A stretch of 62,991 nt of DNA from Clostridiales bacterium. GTDB taxonomy: Bacteria > Bacillota > Clostridia > Oscillospirales > CAG-272. Positions 26,113-34,388 of this stretch are shown here, in pieces. The DNA lies in assembly GCA_012522015.1 (NCBI GenBank), contig JAAYLD010000016.1, positions 1 through 62,991 of the forward strand. The letters run 5' to 3'. The first letter of the stretch is position 1; each line of letters opens with the position of its first letter. The translations under genes were made by a program, and so were the position numbers. Below the pieces are notes generated by a model. That model saw nothing but the letters and a program-made list of their open reading frames with translations, had not been told where the DNA came from and did no database searches.

Positions 26113-27870
26113 TTAATAAAGACCGCGCTTAACGTAGAATGTATGCAAAACTTCATGCGCTCGTTTACTGCCCGGCTCACCGAAATACTCGTCATAAACA
26201 CGTTTTACAGCTGAGTTTTCGTGGCTGCGGCGCAGATCCATTTCACTGTCGGCCTTATAGAGCACACTGGCGCGTAGGGCACGTAAATCAAGCTTATTGC
26301 GCACAGAAGCGGGCTGTGTCGGCTGCCCACCGCCATTTACGCATCCACCGGGGCAGCACATTATCTCAACAAACTCGTAGCTTTCCTCGCCTGATTCAAT
26401 AGCACGCAAAAGCCTCTTTGCATTAGCCGTCCCGCTTGCGGCGGCAACTCTAATTATGCGGTCGCCTATCTTGTAAGTGGCGCGCTTTATGCTGTCTGTT
26501 CCTCTTACATCGTAAAAATCAAGCTTTTCAAGCTTTTCACCAAGCAGGATTTCGGCAACTGTGCGAAGCGCAGCTTCCATGACACCGCCTGTCGCGCCAA
26601 ATATGGCGCCAGCTCCTGAGCCGATTCCAAACGGCTCATCAAACTCCTCATCCGACAGCTCACGGAAGTTTATTCCCGCCATTTTTATCATGCGGGCAAG
26701 CTCGCGTGTTGTAATCGCCGCGTCAACATCAGGAACACCGGCTGCGCTCTGGCCATCTCGCCCAATTTCAAACTTTTTCGCAGTACACGGTATGCACGAC
26801 ACAACAAAAATATCTTCCGGTGCAATGCCGTTTTTCTCTGCAAAATACGTCTTTATCGTAGCGCCGAGCATCTGCTGAGGCGACTTACAAGTTGACAGAT
26901 TATCAACAAACTCAGGGAAATAATGCTCGCAATACTTTATCCAGCCGGGCGAGCAAGATGTGATGAGCGGCAGCTTTCCACCGTTTTCAAGGCGGTGTAA
27001 AAGCTCCGTTCCCTCCTCCACTATCGTTAGGTCAGCGGCAAAGTTTAAGTTGTACACTCCATCGAAGCCAAGACGCTTCATAGCAGCGACCATCTTGCCC
27101 TCGACATCTGTCCCGGGAAGATATCCGAAGCATTCGCCGATTGTTGCGCGCACCGACGGCGCCGCGCTGATAACGACATATTTTTTCGGATCGTCAATCG
27201 CGTCGAAGACGCGCTGTGTATCATCTCTTTCGTAAAGAGCACCAACAGGACATGCGACAACACACTGACCGCAGCCGACGCATGATGTTTCAGCAAGCTT
27301 CATCTCAAAAGGTGAGCCTATATGCGTATCGAAACCGCGATCTTCGGCGCCAATTACGCCGATTTCCTGCAGATTTGAGCACGCTGCAGTGCAGCGGCGG
27401 CAAAGTATACATTTATTGTTGTCACGGATTATGAATGGTGTCGAATCGTCAATCTGATATTCTCTGTTTTCTCCTTCAAATAAACTGTCGTCAACACCGT
27501 ATTCATTGCACAACGTCTGAAGCTCGCAGCTTGTGCTACGTATACAGGAAAGACAATTCTTTTGATGATTTGAAAGGAGAAGTTCCAAATTCGTCTTTCG
27601 GGCAGCTCTTACGCTCGGTGTGTTTGTAAACACCTCCATCCCTTCACTCACAGGATATACGCAAGCGGCACACATTGAACGGCTGCCCTTTACCTCTACA
27701 AGGCAAATGCGGCACGCGCCGATTTTATTGATATCCTTCAAATAACAGAGCGTGGGAATTTCGATACCTGCAATACGCGCAGCCTCAAGTATCGTTATCC
27801 CAGATGGAACGGCGTATTCTCTGCCATTAATTTTTATATTTACCTTTTCGATAGCAGCGCTTTTTTCCAT
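26113..27870 (-). CDS. hydA: [FeFe]-hydrogenase catalytic subunit HydA (bifurcating type)
   Basis: A 585-residue M3-type hydrogenase making H2 from NADH and reduced ferredoxin together. The parts in order are a plant-type [2Fe-2S] domain (about 1-80), a His-Cys [4Fe-4S] domain (about 95-125), two [4Fe-4S] clusters (CILCRRCTAAC, CVGCGQCVVACP; about 150-215) and the H-cluster domain. The H-cluster Cys ligands are Cys306 (TSCSPGW), Cys362 (CIPCTAKKFE), Cys506 and Cys510 (EIMCCPGGCVNGGGQP). The usual proton-relay Cys after Cys306 is Ser307, and the Met of the usual MPC motif is Ile360. It is the last gene of the four-gene operon. Confidence 0.95.
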   Translation of the reverse strand: MEKSAAIEKVNIKINGREYAVPSGITILEAARIAGIEIPTLCYLKDINKIGACRICLVEVKGSRSMCAACVYPVSEGMEVFTNTPSVRAARKTNLELLLSNHQKNCLSCIRSTSCELQTLCNEYGVDDSLFEGENREYQIDDSTPFIIRDNNKCILCRRCTAACSNLQEIGVIGAEDRGFDTHIGSPFEMKLAETSCVGCGQCVVACPVGALYERDDTQRVFDAIDDPKKYVVISAAPSVRATIGECFGYLPGTDVEGKMVAAMKRLGFDGVYNLNFAADLTIVEEGTELLHRLENGGKLPLITSCSPGWIKYCEHYFPEFVDNLSTCKSPQQMLGATIKTYFAEKNGIAPEDIFVVSCIPCTAKKFEIGRDGQSAAGVPDVDAAITTRELARMIKMAGINFRELSDEEFDEPFGIGSGAGAIFGATGGVMEAALRTVAEILLGEKLEKLDFYDVRGTDSIKRATYKIGDRIIRVAAASGTANAKRLLRAIESGEESYEFVEIMCCPGGCVNGGGQPTQPASVRNKLDLRALRASVLYKADSEMDLRRSHENSAVKRVYDEYFGEPGSKRAHEVLHTFYVKRGLY

Positions 27871-27887
27871 TATAGCCTATGCCTCCG

Positions 27888-29405
27888 TTATTTCTTTTCG
27901 ATGGCGCCAAATTTGCATGTCTCATAGCAAGCGCCGCATTTGATGCACTTTTCGGGGTCTATTATATAGGATGGCCTTTTTCTGCCGGGAGCAGTATAAT
28001 CCGACACAGATATTGCGGATACCGGGCACACCCTTACACACATGCCACAGCCAATACACTTATCCCGATCAATCGAATACCTCAAAAGGTCTTTGCAGAC
28101 GCTGGCAGGACATCTTTTTTCAACAATATGAGCAATATATTCATCTCGGAAAAAGCGTATAGTTGATAAGACAGGGTTCGGGGCCGTCTGACCAAGCCCG
28201 CAAAGCGAACATGCTTTTACATAATTAGCAAGGTTCTCGAGACGCTCTAAATCCTCAATTTCGCCGTTTCCGGATGTGATTTTATCGAGCATCTCAAGCA
28301 TTCGCTTTGTACCAACACGGCACGGAGTACATTTCCCGCATGACTCGTCGACAGTGAAGCCGAGGAAGAATTTTGCTATGTCGACCATGCAGTTGTCCTC
28401 ATCCATTACTATTAAACCGCCGGAACCCATTATACAGCCGATAGCGGACAGGTTTTCATAATCTATCGGTGCGTCAAGGTGTTCTTTTGGAATACATCCG
28501 CCGGACGGGCCACCTGTCTGCGCGGCTTTAAACTCTTTACCACCCGGTATTCCGCCGCCAATGTCATAAATGACCTCTCTTAACGTCGTCCCCATCGGAA
28601 CCTCAACAAGACCTGTGTTTGTTATCTTGCCGCCAAGCGCGAAAACCTTCGTGCCCTTTGACTTTTCCGTTCCCATGGAGGCAAACCACTCGGCGCCCTT
28701 GTTAATTATCTGAGCAACGCAGGCCAATGTCTCAACGTTGTTTATAATAGTTGGACAGCCGAAAAGCCCCTTGACTGCCGGATACGGCGGACGCGGACGC
28801 GGCTCGCCTCTCCTACCCTCTATTGATGTTAGAAGCGCCGTTTCCTCGCCGCAAACAAACGCACCCGCACCGAGACGGAGCTGTATATCAAAATCAAATC
28901 CTGAATCTAGTATGTTTTTACCAAGTAAACCGTATTCGCGCGCGCCCTTAATTGCTAATTCCAAGCGCTTAACAGCTACCGGATATTCAGCACGTACGTA
29001 TATATATCCTTCACTTGCGCCGATTGCGTATCCGGCTATCGCCATCGCTTCAATAATGCTGTGGGGATCGCCCTCCAAAACGCTTCTGTCCATGAAAGCG
29101 CCCGGGTCGCCCTCGTCGGCGTTGCAAACGACATATTTTTGAATCCCAGGCTCACCGCCCATAGCAAATTGCCACTTGCGCCCCGTCGGGAAGCCACCGC
29201 CACCGCGTCCACGAAGACCGGACTTTGTTATTTCGTCGACAACTTCCTGGGGTGTCATCTGGGTGAGAACTTTAACAAGTGCTTGATACCCGTCGACAGC
29301 TATGTACTCATCAATGCTTTCCGGATCTATAATCCCACAGTTGCGGAGGGCAACCCGTTTCTGCCCCCCGTAGAAACGGGTACATAAAATAGAGGTGTTA
29401 TTCAT
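27888..29405 (-). CDS. hydB: Bifurcating hydrogenase subunit HydB (NuoF-like)
   Basis: A 505-residue flavoprotein subunit that oxidises NADH and splits electrons to Hyd[14 protein letters not shown] is the FMN/NADH-binding loop, [14 protein letters not shown] binds [16 protein letters not shown] holds a [4Fe-4S] cluster, and two C-terminal ferredoxin motifs follow ([24 protein letters not shown]). It lacks the N-terminal thioredoxin-like [2Fe-2S] domain of Thermotoga HydB; that domain is encoded by the separate gene just upstream. It is 17 bases from hydA. Confidence 0.95.
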   Translation of the reverse strand: MNNTSILCTRFYGGQKRVALRNCGIIDPESIDEYIAVDGYQALVKVLTQMTPQEVVDEITKSGLRGRGGGGFPTGRKWQFAMGGEPGIQKYVVCNADEGDPGAFMDRSVLEGDPHSIIEAMAIAGYAIGASEGYIYVRAEYPVAVKRLELAIKGAREYGLLGKNILDSGFDFDIQLRLGAGAFVCGEETALLTSIEGRRGEPRPRPPYPAVKGLFGCPTIINNVETLACVAQIINKGAEWFASMGTEKSKGTKVFALGGKITNTGLVEVPMGTTLREVIYDIGGGIPGGKEFKAAQTGGPSGGCIPKEHLDAPIDYENLSAIGCIMGSGGLIVMDEDNCMVDIAKFFLGFTVDESCGKCTPCRVGTKRMLEMLDKITSGNGEIEDLERLENLANYVKACSLCGLGQTAPNPVLSTIRFFRDEYIAHIVEKRCPASVCKDLLRYSIDRDKCIGCGMCVRVCPVSAISVSDYTAPGRKRPSYIIDPEKCIKCGACYETCKFGAIEKK

Positions 29406-29424
29406 CTTAATTCATCCCTCCACC

Positions 29425-29790
29425 TTAAAGTTTTGTATTAGCAACAGTGTATTCAAGAACGGGTACACCACCTGCTATGTGCTCCTGCACAACGCGGCGA
29501 GCCTTCTCGGGTGTCATTGAAACATATGTCACTCGCTCGCCCCCGCCCTCGAAAACTTCAACTATTGGCTCGTACTGGCACATACCGACGCAACCAGTGG
29601 CAACGACGGAAACCCCGTCAAGGCCAAGCTCTTTTACAGTCTTAACGATCTCATCAAAAACTGCCTGAGCCCCTGCAGATATACCACAAGTTGCAAGTCC
29701 GACAACAATTCTTTTTTCACCCTTATTTTTAGGGTATATCTTATCAATAAATTTCGCTTTAATAGCGTTTAATTCGCTGATTGTTTTCAT
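29425..29790 (-). CDS. Thioredoxin-like [2Fe-2S] ferredoxin of the hydrogenase
   Basis: A 121-residue protein with the thioredoxin-like [2Fe-2S] fold. The cluster cysteines are in GLATCGISAGAQ and ATGCVGMCQYEP. It corresponds to the N-terminal domain fused to HydB in other bacteria and should pass electrons between HydB and HydC. The ATG at 29790 fits the family; a GTG 17 codons upstream has no binding site. It lies between the NuoE-like and NuoF-like genes. Confidence 0.9.
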   Translation of the reverse strand: MKTISELNAIKAKFIDKIYPKNKGEKRIVVGLATCGISAGAQAVFDEIVKTVKELGLDGVSVVATGCVGMCQYEPIVEVFEGGGERVTYVSMTPEKARRVVQEHIAGGVPVLEYTVANTKL

Positions 29791-29902
29791 TATGCTATAT
29801 CTCTGCTCCGTGTATTTTTTTATTATTTGTTTTTGTTGCACATCTATGACGCTATACAGTTTTTATGTGCTGTATATATAATATCGCAATATGGCACTTA
29901 TG

Positions 29903-30400
29903 TCATGCTCTATATTTTGCGATAATATCCTCAACTTGGTTAGGTGTCATTTTGCTGTAAACATCGTTGTTTATGGTCATGACAGGTGCAAGTCCACAAG
30001 CTCCGATGCACCTTGTAACCTCAAGTGAAAATCTTCTGTCGGGAGTTATCCCGCCGGCATCGATTCCGAGAACTTCCTTCAGCTTTTCAAGGACTGATCC
30101 AGACCCCTTTACGTAGCAAGCGGTTCCAAGGCAAATTGAAACAGAATATGTTCCCTTGGGATTAAAAGTGAATTGGGAATAAAATGAAGCAACTCCGTAG
30201 ACTTCTGAAAGCGAAACATCAAGTTTTGACGCTATGTGACGCTGCACTTCAATCGGAAGGTAACCGTATATTTCCTGCGCTCCCTGCAGCACAGACATAA
30301 GCGAGCCCTTCACGCCGCATTTCGATTCAATAAGTTCATCGAGCTTTCGCAACTGCTCTTCTGTACCATTAAACGGCACTGTGGTCAGTTTTTTCTTCAT
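29903..30400 (-). CDS. hydC: Bifurcating hydrogenase subunit HydC (NuoE-like)
   Basis: A 165-residue NuoE-family [2Fe-2S] protein. An N-terminal helical domain (about 1-75, YLPIEVQRHIASKL, VYGVASFYSQF) precedes the thioredoxin-like fold, with cluster ligands in SICLGTACYVKG and TRCIGACGLAP. It leads the hydC - 2Fe-2S - hydB - hydA operon, and AAAGGAG lies upstream of the ATG. Confidence 0.95.
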   Translation of the reverse strand: MKKKLTTVPFNGTEEQLRKLDELIESKCGVKGSLMSVLQGAQEIYGYLPIEVQRHIASKLDVSLSEVYGVASFYSQFTFNPKGTYSVSICLGTACYVKGSGSVLEKLKEVLGIDAGGITPDRRFSLEVTRCIGACGLAPVMTINNDVYSKMTPNQVEDIIAKYRA

Positions 30401-30477
30401 TTCGAGGGTTTTGCTCCTTTATATAGTATTTTTCTTTAATTAAAATGTACTTTAATCATAAATGCCTTTAGTAAAAG

Positions 30478-30520
30478 AGGATCCGTGCGGCGCCGACACG
30501 CGGCCCCTTTTTTATCAGTC
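30478..30520 (-). terminator. Terminator after the Mrp gene
   Basis: On the minus strand GGGGCCGCGTG and a CGCaCGGatCC arm form a GC-rich hairpin preceded by AAAAAA and followed by TCTTTTAC. It lies between the Mrp gene and hydC. The rest of 30521-30632 is A+T-rich and carries no gene. Confidence 0.6.
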
Positions 30521-30632
30521 GACGTATATTATATATCACAAATTAATAAAAATCCAGAACATTTAACAAAATAATTTATAAATTTTACTAAAGTAATATA
30601 TTAATTTTATTACAAAACATCATTTATGTTTA

Positions 30633-31475
30633 TCAGTTAGGCTCAATTACATCAGCAGCAGCTGAAAGCAAACCGTTCGGCGCAAGCTCTACAGTTCCGA
30701 GATCGCACATAGAGGCGAGCTTCGGATCAAGCGGCAGCCGCCCAAGCACCGGAAAGCCAAATTTTTCAGCTATGGCATCAGCTCTACTTTTACCGAAAAT
30801 TTCAATTTTCTCACCGCACCCCGGGCACAGAACATAGCTCATATTTTCAATTATTCCAAGAGTGGGCACATTCATAAGGTTGGCCATGTTGATAGCCTTC
30901 TCGACAATTACAGAAACAAGCTCCTGCGGGCTTGTGACAATAATAATTCCGTCAATCGGCAAACTCTGATACGTTGTCAGAGTAACGTCTCCCGTTCCGG
31001 GCGGCATATCAATGAACATAATATCTATATCGCCCCATATGACGTCACTCCAAAATTGTTTGACCGTTCCCGATATAATAGGCCCTCTCCATACAACCGG
31101 GCTTGTTTCGTCATCAAGCAGAAGATTAACCGACATTACCTTGATGCCGGTTTTCGTTTTAACCGGGTAAATCCCCTCACTTGACGCATTGACATTCTCG
31201 GGTTTTAAACCGAAAGCCTTCGGTATAGACGGACCGGTTATATCTGCGTCAAGAACTGCTGTTTCATATCCACGCCGCCGCATCTCGACTGCAAGAAGCG
31301 ATGTAACCATGCTTTTCCCGACACCGCCCTTACCGCTGACAACGGCTATAACCTTGCCTATTTTACTGTTCGCATTCGGAGCTTCAAACATCGGGCCGGG
31401 CTCTTTCCTCTGCGAGCATTTTGCTCTGCAGGTTGAGCAGTCGTGAGTGCAGTTTTCTTGATTATTGATAGCCAT
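30633..31475 (-). CDS. Mrp/NBP35-family Fe-S cluster carrier ATPase
   Basis: A 280-residue P-loop ATPase that carries or transfers Fe-S clusters. The N-terminus has a Cys cluster (CTHDCSTCRAKCSQ) as in NBP35, then the deviant Walker A VVSGKGGVGKS, VDADITGPSIP (switch) and IDMPPGTGDVT. The C-terminal CxxC (VLCPGCGEK) bridges the cluster in the dimer. It sits next to the hydrogenase genes, which need many clusters, but a terminator separates them. Confidence 0.93.
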   Translation of the reverse strand: MAINNQENCTHDCSTCRAKCSQRKEPGPMFEAPNANSKIGKVIAVVSGKGGVGKSMVTSLLAVEMRRRGYETAVLDADITGPSIPKAFGLKPENVNASSEGIYPVKTKTGIKVMSVNLLLDDETSPVVWRGPIISGTVKQFWSDVIWGDIDIMFIDMPPGTGDVTLTTYQSLPIDGIIIVTSPQELVSVIVEKAINMANLMNVPTLGIIENMSYVLCPGCGEKIEIFGKSRADAIAEKFGFPVLGRLPLDPKLASMCDLGTVELAPNGLLSAAADVIEPN

Positions 31476-31582
31476 TTAATAATTCTCTTTTAAGCTTATA
31501 TCAACACAATATATCATTTTACACTAAAAAAAGCAAAAAGCAAATAACGCACACCACTTTATTTACTTTTTTACATAATTAT

Positions 31583-34315
31583 TTATGTCTTTTTCTTTGC
31601 TTTTATACTATTTTGATATAGTCTTATTGTTTTTGATATTTCATATGTAATTATAACAGCGGCAGCCGGGATTATTGACAGCAAAAGCTCTGTTTGTTTT
31701 GGCTGATCGATACCGATGAATGAAGAAAAGCCGGATGACACCGTCAATAGCACAATAAGTGCCGCCGTAAAACATAAAATCATAAAACCTGACGGGCTGA
31801 TTAGCCTTTTCGGCGAGAGAATTGACGTGTCGCGCCGAGCCTCACCCGCTGCGGCAACAGATGCCACCAAAAGCGAAAGTATTGCTACCGATGAAACGCT
31901 CCCCATCACAACGCCGGTGTGTAAAGTAATACATATAGACATTGCAATTCCCCAAAGGGCACCGGCAAGAAGACCAAGAGAAAACGACTCTTTCGTCCTT
32001 TTCTTGCTTAAGCGATACATAATTGTATTGTTATCCGGCCGCTCGAGGGCAAGCGTGAGAGCAACAGCAAAATCTAATAATAACCCCCATGCAAGCGTCA
32101 ATGCCGCACATGCCGCGCCGGCTCCAAGCGTCATAACAGCGCTGATAATAACAATAAGCCGCGCTGTCTGCGATGTAAGCAGATAATCTTTAATGCCATC
32201 AACATTTCTCTTCGTTTGCTTTGCATATAAAACAGCCCTGACAACATCGGGAAAACCTCCGCACGTCTCACTGGAGCGCAGAACAACAAGTTCTGCTGCA
32301 TCAGAAAGCACATGGACATTGGCATAATCATTGACAATACCTATACCATCAGGAGACTCTGGAGCGCTCGCCGCAATGCCGACATCAGCCAGCCTCATGA
32401 GCAGCACTTCATCTTGGATGGTTTTACCGCTGCGTTCTGGGCTGCCAACATAAGCGGTGCGGCACCCACTTTTACGCAAATAGCTTATTACCTCCGCCAT
32501 CATATGCGCGCTGAATCCGAGCAGTACTTTCGCGCTGTCAATAGCTGCCGCTCGCTTATCCGGCCCCATCGCCGCGTAAGCCCGCGCCATGATAACGTCA
32601 CTCGCCCCGGACGCAAAACCAGTCCTGACGGCAGCTTGAACGTCTTTTCGCCCGCGTCCGGCGATGATTACGCGTATGCCGGCACGCTGACAGCACTTTA
32701 TCGCATCGGAAATAAAAAGTGCCTTCGGCTTTGAAAATACCGCCATACCGACAAGACACATGTCGCGGTGCATCAGCGGAACTCTATCATATGTAGTAAA
32801 TTTTGTCAATTTTTTTGCAACAGCAACAACAACATACCCACGGGCTAAATATTTGCTTGCAAACATCGACGCTGCCCTCTTCACCTCTTCTGTCATGGCG
32901 ACAGATGTGCCATCACCCGTTTCATATTCGGAGCAGAGTGGCAGCACATCTGACGGTGAGCCGTTGACAAATGCCGTGTATTTATCTCCGTCAAACGTAA
33001 GCTGTGTGTCAAATGATACCCCGTCGGCTTCACCGCGGAAAAACACGGGTAAAAATGATGGCGAGTAAATATCCGTATGAACTTGTCCCGTGCATTTAAA
33101 ATACTCAATAAGAAGCTGCGACGGCTCAGAGCGAGGAGGGATTTTATCACCGGCGACAGCGCCACCGTATATGCCGCATGAAACAGCGGCGGCGCGTGTA
33201 AGACTCGCCGGTATATCAAGAGTATTTTGCGCGCCCCCGCCGTAAAATGTCGCGGTACATGAAATCCCTTCCCTCTCAAGCATACCGTCCACACACGTAA
33301 TGATAACGTCAACCGACGATGCAGCATCAAGTGCGCGGCAGCTTTTATACCGCACTTTCCCCCCGGTAGCCCTCGAAAGCGCGGAGATGGAAGATGCAAG
33401 CGTTATATCGCCAAACGCTTCATAATATTCACTTGCAACAGATGCGGCAAGCGCAAGCCCGGTTAAAAACACATCATATAGCGAGCTGTCGCTTCTTTGC
33501 GATATAAGATTAATAATAGTCATCGCCGCAGCCGCTGCTATCATAACGACGCCTGTTGAGCGTCCGCGCCGCTCAAGAGAATGAAAAACGGCTGTTTTTG
33601 CTGTTTTCGTTGCCTTCAAGTCAATACTTGACTGCGCCGCAAGCGTACAGCCGCCTGTTTCAACCACAATGGCTACGCACTCCCCCGAAACAATACGGCT
33701 TTTAGCATATATCATATTCGTGCGTCGCGCCGGCTCTGTATCAGGGGGGAGAGTGCAGTTATGTTTTTCCGCAATGACAACTCCTGTGACATCTGCTTCG
33801 TAAACGGTAATGCTACCTTCCGATATAATACGGCAGTCACACGTCAGATAATCGCCCGCTCTCAGTTTAATTATGTCACCGGGCACAAGGTAACGGGCAG
33901 GTATAACAAGTTCTTTGCCGTCACGAATGACAACAGCTTTTACCTCGGCGGTCGGACGGTGAAAATACCTGTCAATGCGAAAGCGAACAGCAATATATAC
34001 GGCCGCATGCAGAAAAGCTCCTATTGCAGAAATAATAAAAAGCGCTATTGTGCCACGGCCATTTCCCAAAGCAGTTGCCGCAGCAGCCGTTACCAACAAA
34101 AAAATAAGGGGAAGGTCAAGGGTGCTGTACGCCGCTGTCCGAAAAACAGACACCGCTCCGATGCGCGGCTCATCATTTGGCCCCATCCGGCGCAGTCTAT
34201 CTTTTACCGCACGTGCGGAAAGCCCGGTGCCTGGGTAGACACCGAGCTTTGCTGTTATTTTCGCGGCAGTCTGAGAGTGCCACGGAAGGGATGTCTTTTC
34301 ATTTCTCAAAGCCAT
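31583..34315 (-). CDS. P-type ATPase-like membrane protein lacking catalytic motifs
   Basis: A 910-residue protein with the full layout of a Ca2+/cation P-type ATPase: an N-terminal cation-ATPase domain (GLSARAVKDRLRRMGPNDEP, about 30-50), paired helices, an actuator domain (about 120-220), helices at 255-300, a P/N domain (about 335-690) and six C-terminal helices. Each signature is missing. The actuator TGES is TGVV (177-180). The DKTGT phosphorylation loop is replaced by IITCVDGMLEREG (338-350). The TGD hinge is AGRGRK (552-557), and TGDGxND is AYVGSPERSGK (621-631). The conserved helical PEGL is replaced by EYYEAFGD. The frame is intact and well conserved in shape, so this looks like a pseudoenzyme rather than a decaying gene. 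It may sense or scaffold rather than pump (inference). Confidence 0.85.
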   Translation of the reverse strand: MALRNEKTSLPWHSQTAAKITAKLGVYPGTGLSARAVKDRLRRMGPNDEPRIGAVSVFRTAAYSTLDLPLIFLLVTAAAATALGNGRGTIALFIISAIGAFLHAAVYIAVRFRIDRYFHRPTAEVKAVVIRDGKELVIPARYLVPGDIIKLRAGDYLTCDCRIISEGSITVYEADVTGVVIAEKHNCTLPPDTEPARRTNMIYAKSRIVSGECVAIVVETGGCTLAAQSSIDLKATKTAKTAVFHSLERRGRSTGVVMIAAAAAMTIINLISQRSDSSLYDVFLTGLALAASVASEYYEAFGDITLASSISALSRATGGKVRYKSCRALDAASSVDVIITCVDGMLEREGISCTATFYGGGAQNTLDIPASLTRAAAVSCGIYGGAVAGDKIPPRSEPSQLLIEYFKCTGQVHTDIYSPSFLPVFFRGEADGVSFDTQLTFDGDKYTAFVNGSPSDVLPLCSEYETGDGTSVAMTEEVKRAASMFASKYLARGYVVVAVAKKLTKFTTYDRVPLMHRDMCLVGMAVFSKPKALFISDAIKCCQRAGIRVIIAGRGRKDVQAAVRTGFASGASDVIMARAYAAMGPDKRAAAIDSAKVLLGFSAHMMAEVISYLRKSGCRTAYVGSPERSGKTIQDEVLLMRLADVGIAASAPESPDGIGIVNDYANVHVLSDAAELVVLRSSETCGGFPDVVRAVLYAKQTKRNVDGIKDYLLTSQTARLIVIISAVMTLGAGAACAALTLAWGLLLDFAVALTLALERPDNNTIMYRLSKKRTKESFSLGLLAGALWGIAMSICITLHTGVVMGSVSSVAILSLLVASVAAAGEARRDTSILSPKRLISPSGFMILCFTAALIVLLTVSSGFSSFIGIDQPKQTELLLSIIPAAAVIITYEISKTIRLYQNSIKAKKKT

Positions 34316-34388
34316 GTAGTTCTATCGTGAAAGTTTAATATTAAAATGCTTATTTAAATACTGCATACTGTCTGTAATTTTAATTTAA

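Noticed and set aside
32312-32734. Long plus-strand frames (up to 189 codons) inside the P-type ATPase-like gene
   Set aside because: Shadows of the GC-richer codon positions; no family features and no ribosome sites, while the minus-strand frame has clear P-type ATPase architecture.
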